Origin: UBA3210 sp963623095
Lineage (GTDB): Bacteria > Bacillota_I > Bacilli_A > RFN20 > CAG-449
Assembly (NCBI GenBank): GCA_963623095.1
Contig: CAVFKD010000032.1
Location: 1 to 12,861 of the forward strand
Direction: 5' to 3'
DNA: 12,861 nucleotides
The notes under the pieces were generated by a model. It was not told where the DNA came from, did not search any database, and worked only from the letters and a program-made list of their open reading frames with translations. Of this stretch, positions 1 through 6,440 are shown one piece after another. A program made the position numbers and the translations under genes. How positions within the stretch are numbered: the first letter of the stretch is position 1; each line of letters starts with the position of its first letter.

Positions 1-87
1 AAAAAATTGACGTTGTTGTTTGTTTATTTCTGCTTAGTTTTCAAAGATCAGATTCAGCACTTGTTTTTACTCAAAACGCGCTGACGT
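1..87 (-). other. 5' leader of a ribosomal RNA operon (16S gene expected just left of the window)
   Basis: Read on the minus strand, this stretch starts near a predicted transcription start (A at about 87). It passes through a stem-loop and a boxA element and ends with AACGTCAATTTTTT. That layout, including the CTTTGAAAACTAA and AACGTCAA words, is what I know from DNA directly upstream of 16S rRNA in Bacilli. The mature 16S sequence is not visible, so its start is inferred to lie a few tens of bases beyond position 1. A leader of another rRNA or tRNA unit is possible but less likely. Confidence 0.78.
36..84 (-). promoter_or_regulatory. boxB-like stem-loop followed by boxA (rRNA antitermination site)
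   Basis: On the minus strand a hairpin is followed by boxA. In the hairpin, TCAGCGC (84-78) pairs with GTGCTGA (60-54) with one G-U pair. An inner stem GTTTT (77-73) pairs with AAAAC (67-63), with loop GAGTA. After it comes TGATCTTTGAAAACT (50-36), a good match to the Bacillota boxA. Order and spacing, boxB then boxA behind the promoter, match rRNA leaders, where NusB-S10, NusA and partners load on RNA polymerase to prevent early termination. The function is inferred from this similarity. Confidence 0.72.
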
Positions 88-93
88 GTTTAA

Positions 94-122
94 ATAATAT
101 CACTGTAAGTTAAGCATGTCAA
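94..122 (-). promoter_or_regulatory. Strong sigma-A promoter of the rRNA operon (P2)
   Basis: A perfect -35 TTGACA (122-117) and a near-consensus -10 TATTAT (99-94) are separated by exactly 17 bases. A-tracts and T-tracts upstream could act as an UP element. The predicted start is A at about 87, some 40 bases before boxA. This is the best promoter in the window, as expected for rRNA. Confidence 0.85.
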
Positions 123-194
123 CAACAATTTTAACTTTTTAATATTATTTTTTTAATTTGATTTTTGCTACTGCTTTATCGCAGCAACTCATAC

Positions 195-224
195 ATTAAA
201 ACATATACTATAAGATAATTGCAA
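195..224 (-). promoter_or_regulatory. Candidate second rRNA promoter (P1)
   Basis: TTGCAA (224-219) and TTTAAT (200-195) are separated by 18 bases. A TG one base before the -10 gives an extended -10 (TGTTTTAAT). The predicted start is near 188, about 100 bases upstream of P2. Tandem promoters are common for rRNA operons. The match is weaker than P2. Confidence 0.42.
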
Positions 225-252
225 GAACTTTTTTAAGAATTTAATATTTTTT

Positions 253-308
253 TCAAAAAAAGAAAAAAGCACTTAATCCTATATATTATATATAAGAATA
301 AATGCTTT
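253..308 (-). terminator. Rho-independent terminator of the ABC transporter operon
   Basis: Just after the permease stop codon, AAAGCA (308-303) pairs with TGCTTT (271-266). The stem continues inward with few mismatches to TATATA/TATATA and a TAA loop. It is followed by TTTTTTCTTTTTTT. It separates the transporter from the rRNA promoters. Confidence 0.88.
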
Positions 309-312
309 AAAA

Positions 313-2874
313 TTATTCAACACTCTTTAAAGAATCAATCATATTAATTCTCTTTAAAGTAAAATGAGTTATTAAATTTACCACCATTGTAAAGATGAAA
401 GCTAATAATCCAGAGAAGACAAAACTATACCAATTAATCTCATGAATAAATCTAACATAAGAAATTTCAATAGTTGATACAACTACATTGGTTAAGAAAT
501 ATCCTGCGAATAAGCCAAGAACTATTCCAACAATTGTTAGAATTATATTTTCCTTATTAATATAATTATCTACCTCTCGAGGATAAAAACCTAAAACTTT
601 TAAAGTAGCGATCTCTCTTTTTCTTTCATGTATATTAATATTAGATAAATTATATAGAACAATGAATGATAGCATCATCGACAATATAACTAAAATATAA
701 ACAACACTATTTAATGATCCCAACATATTATTGATAGAATCTATTTGTTCTTGGATAAAGCTTACATTTAATATTTCATCATTTTCTAATAATGATTGAC
801 TAAATGATGTCTTTTCTTCTTGGGACATATCAATTAAAGAAGTATAAACAATATTAATATCATTTTTCTTTCCTGTTGCATTTAGATAAGTTTCTTCATT
901 CATATAAATATAATGACGAACATAGTTTTCTACTATCGCAGTTATTTTATATGTATAAGTAAAATTATCATTATCAGAAAATGTAATAATATCATTTTCT
1001 TTTAGTTTTAACATGCTCGCTAGTTTTTCAGAAACGATAACTTCATCATCTTTTAAAGTTATTGATGAACCATCTTTTTGATCATAGAAATGGTAAAATT
1101 CTTGGTAGTTATTATCAAATACATTAATAGTAATATCTGTGTTTTTCAAAGAACCACTTATATAAGAAGATTTACAATATGATTTAATTTCTTTTCTATT
1201 CAATATTTCATTTAATATATCTTCATCACATTTATTTGTGTAAATAGATGCATCAAATGTTTGAACTTTTTCAAATTGTGCAGAAGGAATATTGGTAACT
1301 GAATCTCTAATACCAAATCCACATAGCATTAAGGCTGTACATCCTGCGACACCAAAGATAGTAACAAGTACTCTTTTTTTATATCTAAAAATATTTCTAA
1401 TGGATACTTTGTTAGAAAATTTAATTTTCTTCCATAAGAAAGTTATTCTTTCTAATAAAATCTTTCTACCTGCCTTAGGTGTTTTAGGTCTCATTAAGTT
1501 TGCAGGTTTTTCTTTTAATTCTTTAAATACAGTATATAAAGTAGTACCTAATATACATAATAAAGAAATGCTTAAACCTAATAATGATTGACCAATATTA
1601 AGGGTCAAATCAAAGAAAGGAATACTATATAACAATTTATAAATATTGTTAATTAAAGATGGTAAAATAATTACTCCAAGTCCGACACCAATTAACCCAC
1701 CAATTAAAGTCGCTAAAGAGGCAAATAACATATATTTAAATAAAATATGTTTATTGCTAAAACCAAGTGATTTAAATGTACCAATTAATTGACGATCATC
1801 TTCAACCATTCTGTTCATAGAAACTAATGATACCAATATTGCAACTGCATAGAAAACAAGAGGGAAAACATAACTTAATTTAGTCATTGATTCCGTATTA
1901 TCCAAATAACCGCTATAAGTGGAATCAGATAATCTCGTATTATGAGTTATAGAAGCATTATTTAATAATATTTTTCCTGAATCTAAAGACTCTTTTAATT
2001 CTTCAATGCTCTTATATCCTAAGTTATCTAATAATGCCTTTATTGATTCATCACTATAATGATTTTTTGTAATAATATCATAAATCATTTCACCATTTTT
2101 CAATTGTTTTTGTAGTGTTGATTTACGATTCAATAATAAGTTTTCATCAATCAATTTAATATCTTCAATTACACTATTTACTTTATTAGTATATTCAGTT
2201 GAATCAGTTTGTAAATTTGTTACTCCATCAACTTGAATATAAATATTGGTATAATAAGAAGTAGTAATCACATCAGGATTAACATATGCGATAAAATTAA
2301 TATTACCGGTTCCTACATTAGTTTTTCCATATCCTCCACCTACTTCAACATTAGAAAAATATAAAGATGATTTTACACTTCCGACAATCTTAAAAGTTGA
2401 AGAAGATAAGTTAGAATTAGATATAGTTATAGTATCACCAATTTTATAATCAGTTTTATTAAGAAATGTATAATCGACTAAGATTTCATCATCTTTTAAA
2501 GTATTAATATCGTAATCAGATGTTATTTTGTTAATGTCATCAGTTATTTGGTGAATTCTTATAACATAATCATTATCAGTTTTAAAAATTGTATCGACAC
2601 TTTTAGTTGGAACATAGTTTTTTATTCCTTCAATTTCCTTTAAAGAATCGACATCATTTTCATCAAAACCAATACTAGATACTAAGGAAATATCATAAAA
2701 ATTATTTTCATTTAAATATCTATTTAATGTATTTTTCATCGCAGGTGTAGTTGCTTTTAATCCAGAATAAACAAATGCACCTAAAAAAGACATTATCAAT
2801 AATGATAAAAAACTAGGAAAGTTATTTTTAATCTCTCTTAAAGAAGTAGACAATAAACGATTCTTTTTTACCAT
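313..2874 (-). CDS. FtsX-like (MacB-type) ABC transporter permease
   Basis: This 853-residue membrane protein has two FtsX units. Predicted membrane helices lie near residues 20-38, 334-356, 380-404, 426-450, 501-522, 722-743, 775-798 and 815-837. Two external domains lie between helices 1-2 (about 295 residues) and 5-6 (about 200 residues). The cytoplasmic coupling segments look typical of the family: DDRQLIGTFKSLGFS at 359-373 and ERKREIATLKVLGF at 750-763. The second halves of the external domains resemble each other (LKDDEILV / LKDDEVIV), which suggests an internal duplication. The gene overlaps the ATPase gene by 7 bp and its Shine-Dalgarno (GAGGA) lies inside that gene, so the two are coupled. 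Such pairs move lipids, peptides or antibiotics, or act mechanically in the membrane. No two-component system or peptide gene is adjacent, so the substrate is unknown. Confidence 0.9.
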   Translation of the reverse strand: MVKKNRLLSTSLREIKNNFPSFLSLLIMSFLGAFVYSGLKATTPAMKNTLNRYLNENNFYDISLVSSIGFDENDVDSLKEIEGIKNYVPTKSVDTIFKTDNDYVIRIHQITDDINKITSDYDINTLKDDEILVDYTFLNKTDYKIGDTITISNSNLSSSTFKIVGSVKSSLYFSNVEVGGGYGKTNVGTGNINFIAYVNPDVITTSYYTNIYIQVDGVTNLQTDSTEYTNKVNSVIEDIKLIDENLLLNRKSTLQKQLKNGEMIYDIITKNHYSDESIKALLDNLGYKSIEELKESLDSGKILLNNASITHNTRLSDSTYSGYLDNTESMTKLSYVFPLVFYAVAILVSLVSMNRMVEDDRQLIGTFKSLGFSNKHILFKYMLFASLATLIGGLIGVGLGVIILPSLINNIYKLLYSIPFFDLTLNIGQSLLGLSISLLCILGTTLYTVFKELKEKPANLMRPKTPKAGRKILLERITFLWKKIKFSNKVSIRNIFRYKKRVLVTIFGVAGCTALMLCGFGIRDSVTNIPSAQFEKVQTFDASIYTNKCDEDILNEILNRKEIKSYCKSSYISGSLKNTDITINVFDNNYQEFYHFYDQKDGSSITLKDDEVIVSEKLASMLKLKENDIITFSDNDNFTYTYKITAIVENYVRHYIYMNEETYLNATGKKNDINIVYTSLIDMSQEEKTSFSQSLLENDEILNVSFIQEQIDSINNMLGSLNSVVYILVILSMMLSFIVLYNLSNINIHERKREIATLKVLGFYPREVDNYINKENIILTIVGIVLGLFAGYFLTNVVVSTIEISYVRFIHEINWYSFVFSGLLAFIFTMVVNLITHFTLKRINMIDSLKSVE

Positions 2875-3569
2875 TCAATGTCCTCAACTTTCGTTGGTTC
2901 AATGTTGATGGTAACTTCTTCAACATGTCCACTTTTAATATGTATTACTTTATCACCCATTGGTGCAATCGCAGAGTTATGAGTAATAATGATAACTGTT
3001 CTATTATATTGACGTGCTTGAGCTTGTAATAAAGAAAGAATTTGCTTACCAGTTTTATAATCTAAAGCACCGGTTGGTTCATCGCACAATAATAATTTAG
3101 GATTTTTTGCAATCGCTCTAGCAATGGCTACTCTTTGTTGTTCTCCTCCCGAAAGTTGTGCAGGGAAATTATTTAATCTTTCACCAAGTCCAACACTTTC
3201 TAATACTTCTTTAGGAGATAAAGAATCTTTGCACAATTGTACTGCGAGTTCGACGTTTTCTAATGCAGTTAAATTTTGTACTAAATTATAAAATTGGAAG
3301 ACAAAACCTATATCATTTCTTCTATATTTAATTAAATCTCTTGGTTTTAATTTTGTTACATCAATTCCATCAACTATAATGCTTCCGCTTGTGACATTAT
3401 CCATGCCTCCAAGCATATTTAAACAAGTTGTTTTGCCAGAACCTGAATGTCCTAAAATAATAACAAGTTCTCCTTTTTCAACTTCAAAATTAATATCATC
3501 AAGTGCTTTAGTGATAACTTCACCTTGCACATAAGTTTTACATACGTTTTTAACTTCAATATAGCTCAT
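2868..3569 (-). CDS. ABC transporter ATP-binding protein, MacB/LolD type
   Basis: This is the ATPase partner of the downstream permease. From the ATG at 3569 it has 233 residues, the usual size. It has Walker A GHSGSGKT (about 40-47), the Q-loop glutamine in VFQFYNL, the signature LSGGEQQ (139-145), Walker B LLLCDE with catalytic Glu (159-164), the D-loop GALD and the switch His in IITH. All residues needed for ATP hydrolysis are present. I chose the ATG at 3569 because AAGGTG sits 6 bases before it. A GTG nine bases upstream overlaps that site and is unlikely to be the start. The first gene of a two-gene operon, it probably powers export or a mechanical change in the permease. It could belong to any LolD, MacB or bacteriocin-resistance subfamily. 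Confidence 0.92.
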   Translation of the reverse strand: MSYIEVKNVCKTYVQGEVITKALDDINFEVEKGELVIILGHSGSGKTTCLNMLGGMDNVTSGSIIVDGIDVTKLKPRDLIKYRRNDIGFVFQFYNLVQNLTALENVELAVQLCKDSLSPKEVLESVGLGERLNNFPAQLSGGEQQRVAIARAIAKNPKLLLCDEPTGALDYKTGKQILSLLQAQARQYNRTVIIITHNSAIAPMGDKVIHIKSGHVEEVTINIEPTKVEDIEW

Positions 3570-3593
3570 AGACTTCACCTTTTCTTAATCGAT

Positions 3594-3599
3594 ATTATA
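3594..3599 (-). promoter_or_regulatory. -10 element of the ABC operon promoter
   Basis: A consensus TATAAT lies about 25 bases before the ATPase start, giving a leader of roughly 18 bases. No good -35 is visible. At 17-18 bases upstream there is only TATTAT/TTATTA, which lies inside a palindrome. A weak -35 covered by a palindrome suggests a controlled promoter. Confidence 0.5.
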
Positions 3600-3605
3600 A
3601 TACAT

Positions 3606-3624
3606 CTTATTATTAAATAATAAG
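3606..3624 (-). repeat. Perfect 9-1-9 palindrome over the -35 region, possible operator
   Basis: CTTATTATTAAATAATAAG is a perfect 9-bp inverted repeat around one central base. It begins where the T-run of the rbfA terminator ends, and it covers the place where the -35 of the ABC promoter should be. It could bind a dimeric repressor or activator. Being almost pure A+T, it could also be a chance product of composition. Confidence 0.45.
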
Positions 3625-3656
3625 AAAAAAAGCCAGAAGATTTAACTTCTAGCTTT
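3625..3656 (-). terminator. Rho-independent terminator after rbfA
   Basis: AAAGCTAGAAG pairs with CTTCTGGCTTT (11 bp with one G-U, six-base loop), followed by a run of T. It starts 5 bases after the rbfA stop codon. It ends the rimP-to-rbfA operon and insulates the ABC operon. Confidence 0.92.
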
Positions 3657-3660
3657 GAAA

Positions 3661-4014
3661 TTATTTTTCATCTTTTTTTAAATCGCGAATAATTGCTTCA
3701 ATCTTTTCGCCTTTTTCATAAGTATCATCTTTAATAAAAATTAATTCTGGTACTTTATAAATATCAAGTTTCTTCGCTAAAGAAGAACGAATTGCTCCTT
3801 TAGATGCATTTAAAGCATCGACTGCTTCATTAACTTTTTTAGGATCTAAATGAGAAACATATACTTTTGCATATGAATAATCATTTGTTACATCAACTTG
3901 ATTGACAGATACTAATTTGAAGATTTCTTTTTTCATTTCAAATAAAATGATATCAGAAATATATTTACCAATACTCGCAGAAACTCTTTGTTTTCTATTT
4001 ACATTCTTTTGCAT
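3661..4014 (-). CDS. rbfA: 30S ribosome-binding factor A
   Basis: RbfA is a small KH-like protein that binds the 30S subunit near the 5' end of 16S rRNA. It helps its late maturation, especially in the cold. The product has 117 residues, normal for the family. Recognisable parts are the N-terminal RVSASIGKYISDII helix, the strand VDVTNDYSYAKVYVS, the IRSSLAKKL helix and PELIFIKDDTYEKGEKI near the end. The ATG lies two bases after the infB TAG, and its Shine-Dalgarno AAGGAG is made of the last infB codons, so translation is coupled. In Bacillus subtilis ylxP lies between infB and rbfA; here it is missing. It is the last gene of the operon before a strong terminator. Confidence 0.95.
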   Translation of the reverse strand: MQKNVNRKQRVSASIGKYISDIILFEMKKEIFKLVSVNQVDVTNDYSYAKVYVSHLDPKKVNEAVDALNASKGAIRSSLAKKLDIYKVPELIFIKDDTYEKGEKIEAIIRDLKKDEK

Positions 4015-4016
4015 AA

Positions 4017-5876
4017 CTACTCCTTAGGTGCAACTTGTTGAATTTCATAAGCTTCAACAACATCGCCTTCTTTAATATCGTTATAGTTTTCAATTGTAAA
4101 TGCACATTCAAATCCTGTTGCAACTTTCGCTACATCATCTTTGAATCTACGTAAAGAACCAAGTTTTCCTGTGAAAATAACAATACCATCTCTAATTAAA
4201 CGAACTGAGCAATCTCTTTTTAATTCGCCTTCAGTAACATAACTACCTGCGATAGTACCAATCTTACTTGCTTTAAAGATTTGTCTTACTTCAGCTTGTC
4301 CTAAGACAACTTCTTGTTCAATAGGTTTTCTCATACCTTTCATAACGCCTTCAATTTCTTCAATTAAAGCATAGATGATTGTATGTAATCTAATTTCAAC
4401 TTTTTCTTCTTCCGCTTTCGCTCTAACTAATGAATCAGGTCTTACGTTAAAGCCATAAATAATTGCTTTAGAAGCACTTGCAAGCAAGACATCACTTAAA
4501 GTAATTGCACCTGCAGTCGCTCTAATGACATTAACTTTAACTTCATCGTTATTTAATTTTTGTAAAGAAGCATTAATTGCTTCAACAGATCCTTGAACAT
4601 CCGCTCTTAAAATGATGTTAATTGTTTTAACTTCACCTGCAGCAACTTGAGAATATAAATCATCAAGAGTCATTGCACTACTTGCTTTTAATTCTTTATT
4701 TTTTGCAGTTAATTTACGTTTATCAGCGATATCTTTTGCAACTTTATCATCAGGATAAGCCATAAAGTTATCACCTGCGTGAGGTACTTCATCTAAACCT
4801 GTAATAACAACTGGAGTAGATGGAGTTGCAGTTTTAACAACTTTCTTATATTCATTGACCATCTTTCTTACTTTACAATAAGCTGTACCGACGACAACTG
4901 AATCACCTGTATTTAATGTACCATTTTGGATAAGAATAGTAGCTTTTGCACCTTCATTTTTATCCAAAGATGCTTCAATAACAGTACCTAAAGCATATCT
5001 AGATGGGTTTGCTTTTAATTCTTTTAATTCTGCTACTACTAAAATAGTTTCAAGTAATTCATCAATACCGATGTTCTTCTTTGCAGAAATTTGTTTGAAG
5101 ATTGTATCTCCGCCGTATTCTTCTGGAATTAATCCGCATTCAATTAATTCTTGAGTAACTTTTTCAATATTTGCAGTTGGTTTATCAATCTTGTTAATTG
5201 CGACAATGATTGTAACACCTGCTGCTTTAGCGTGGTCGATAGCTTCTTTTGTTTGAGGCATAACACCATCATCCGCAGCAACAACAATAATTGCAATATC
5301 AGTCATCTTAGCACCACGAGCTCTCATAGCAGTAAATGCTTCGTGACCAGGAGTATCTAAGAAAGTAATTTTCTTACCACTAATTTCTTTTTGATAAGCA
5401 CCAATTGCTTGAGTGATAGCGCCTGCTTCTCCTCCAGCAATATTGGAGTTTCTAATTGTATCAATTAAAGTAGTTTTACCATGGTCAACGTGACCCATAA
5501 TAACAACTACAGGAGGTCTTTCCTCTAAGTCTTTTTCATCATCTATAATTTCAAGTTCTTCGAAGTTTTCTTCTTCAACTAACTTTTCTTTTTTGAAATC
5601 ATAGCCATAGTTTAAACATAATTCACCGATAACTTCATCATCGAGTTGAGAGTTAATTGTAACCATTAATTTTTTATTTAAGAATAAATATTTAATGATA
5701 TCAGAAGCATTTAAGCCTAACTTAGTTGCGAGTTCATTAACTGTAATTGAGCCAGTATAAACAAATACTCCTCCATTAACTTTGTTAACAGGTGCATTCT
5801 TTTTGTGATTTGGATCGTATTTAGGTCCATTTGAAAGACGGTTATTGCCTTTATTTGGTTTTGTATTTTTTGCCAT
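4017..5876 (-). CDS. infB: Translation initiation factor IF-2
   Basis: IF-2 is the GTPase that brings fMet-tRNA to the 30S subunit and promotes 50S joining. The product has 619 residues. A short basic N-terminus (1-35) is followed by an IF2_N domain (about 40-92). The G domain has G1 GHVDHGKT (128-135), DTPGH (174-178), NKID (228-231) and SAK (264-266). Domains II and III (about 295-495) and the C-terminal fMet-tRNA-binding domain (about 515-610) follow. All GTPase residues are intact. It is shorter than the roughly 716-residue Bacillus subtilis protein, with the loss in the variable N-terminal region. Its Shine-Dalgarno AAGGAGG lies in the last codons of ylxQ, 11 bases before the ATG. The in-frame ylxQ TGA stop is only one codon upstream of the ATG. 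Confidence 0.97.
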   Translation of the reverse strand: MAKNTKPNKGNNRLSNGPKYDPNHKKNAPVNKVNGGVFVYTGSITVNELATKLGLNASDIIKYLFLNKKLMVTINSQLDDEVIGELCLNYGYDFKKEKLVEEENFEELEIIDDEKDLEERPPVVVIMGHVDHGKTTLIDTIRNSNIAGGEAGAITQAIGAYQKEISGKKITFLDTPGHEAFTAMRARGAKMTDIAIIVVAADDGVMPQTKEAIDHAKAAGVTIIVAINKIDKPTANIEKVTQELIECGLIPEEYGGDTIFKQISAKKNIGIDELLETILVVAELKELKANPSRYALGTVIEASLDKNEGAKATILIQNGTLNTGDSVVVGTAYCKVRKMVNEYKKVVKTATPSTPVVITGLDEVPHAGDNFMAYPDDKVAKDIADKRKLTAKNKELKASSAMTLDDLYSQVAAGEVKTINIILRADVQGSVEAINASLQKLNNDEVKVNVIRATAGAITLSDVLLASASKAIIYGFNVRPDSLVRAKAEEEKVEIRLHTIIYALIEEIEGVMKGMRKPIEQEVVLGQAEVRQIFKASKIGTIAGSYVTEGELKRDCSVRLIRDGIVIFTGKLGSLRRFKDDVAKVATGFECAFTIENYNDIKEGDVVEAYEIQQVAPKE

Positions 5877-5879
5877 ATA

Positions 5880-6179
5880 TCAATTTTCCTCCTTCATTAA
5901 ATTAATAATTTCTTTTGCAATATTAGGATCCTCGATTCCTAATAAACACACATCGTTTTTATTTACACATTCACCAAGTTCACCCTTGGTTCCATAAACT
6001 TTATATCGAATTTGATTATATGATAATTTATCAAGATATTTCTTAGATGTGTTTTCTGATGCATCGGTCGCTACAAGAGCGAGTTTTACTTTTCCTTTAC
6101 GGGAAAGAACACTTTCTCCAAAGGATATTTTTCTCGCTCTTAAAGCAAAGCCAATCATTGTTTTAATTTTTGGATGCAT
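5880..6179 (-). CDS. ylxQ: L7Ae/L30e-family ribosomal-type RNA-binding protein YlxQ
   Basis: This 99-residue protein has the L7Ae/L30e fold: GFALRARKISFGES near the N-terminus, then LALVATDASENTSKKY, the NQIRYKVYG strand and the KGELGECVNK helix. Relatives bind kink-turn RNA. The exact role of YlxQ is not settled, but it is always found between ylxR and infB. The start ATG overlaps the end of ylxR by 17 bp and has only a weak ribosome site (GAAAGAAG), so it probably depends on ribosomes finishing ylxR. An internal Met at residue 8 is a less likely start. The gene ends in TGA, the only TGA stop among the genes here. The next frame position is a single TAT codon and then the infB ATG. Confidence 0.93.
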   Translation of the reverse strand: MHPKIKTMIGFALRARKISFGESVLSRKGKVKLALVATDASENTSKKYLDKLSYNQIRYKVYGTKGELGECVNKNDVCLLGIEDPNIAKEIINLMKEEN

Positions 6180-6435
6180 TAGATGCTTCTTTCAAAAGTC
6201 TTTGATAGACTTCATCAGGAATTTCACATTCTAATACTTTTGCTAAAGTGCCTTTTTTCATCGCAAGTTTAATAACTTCCTCATCGCACTTTACATATGC
6301 GCCATGACCATTTGCTCTACCTGAATAATCAAAGAAGACTTTTCCTTCAGGATCTTTTACAACCCTTAATAAATCTTTCTTTGGGCAAAGTTCATTAGTG
6401 ACAACGCACTTTCTCATTGGGATTTTTTTAACCAT
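6163..6435 (-). CDS. rnpM: RNase P modulator RnpM (YlxR family)
   Basis: This 90-residue protein is of the YlxR family, whose Bacillus subtilis member binds RNase P and modulates tRNA 5' processing in vitro. Family marks are MRKCVVTNELCPKKDLLRVV at 7-26 and KVFFDYSGRANGHGAYV further on. In other YlxR proteins I remember, the last motif reads GRGAY; here the Arg is His (GHGAY). The gene follows nusA by 5 bases, and its best ribosome site, GAGG, is 13 bases before the ATG, which is long. Translation is therefore probably coupled to nusA. It overlaps ylxQ by 17 bp. Confidence 0.93.
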   Translation of the reverse strand: MVKKIPMRKCVVTNELCPKKDLLRVVKDPEGKVFFDYSGRANGHGAYVKCDEEVIKLAMKKGTLAKVLECEIPDEVYQRLLKEASNASKN

Positions 6436-6440
6436 GAAGA

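Noticed and set aside
165..187. Small hairpin TTG/CAA plus CTGC/GCAG between the two rRNA promoters
   Set aside because: It has a three-base bulge, only seven pairs and no T-run. It is probably incidental.
1292..1591. Plus-strand open frame inside the permease gene
   Set aside because: It is antisense to a clear FtsX coding region and has no recognisable protein features.
3567..3578. GTG at 3578 as the start of the ABC ATPase
   Set aside because: It overlaps the AAGGTG ribosome site that serves the ATG at 3569, and family members start near this ATG.
5151..5360. Plus-strand open frame inside infB
   Set aside because: It is antisense to the conserved IF-2 G domain and rich in Asn, Ser and Cys by mirror of that sequence.
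4017..6179. UGA read as tryptophan, making YlxQ-IF2 one protein
   Set aside because: The Trp codons I checked in FtsX, ComEC, NusA and the acetyltransferase are TGG, both products have normal separate lengths, and infB has its own strong ribosome site.
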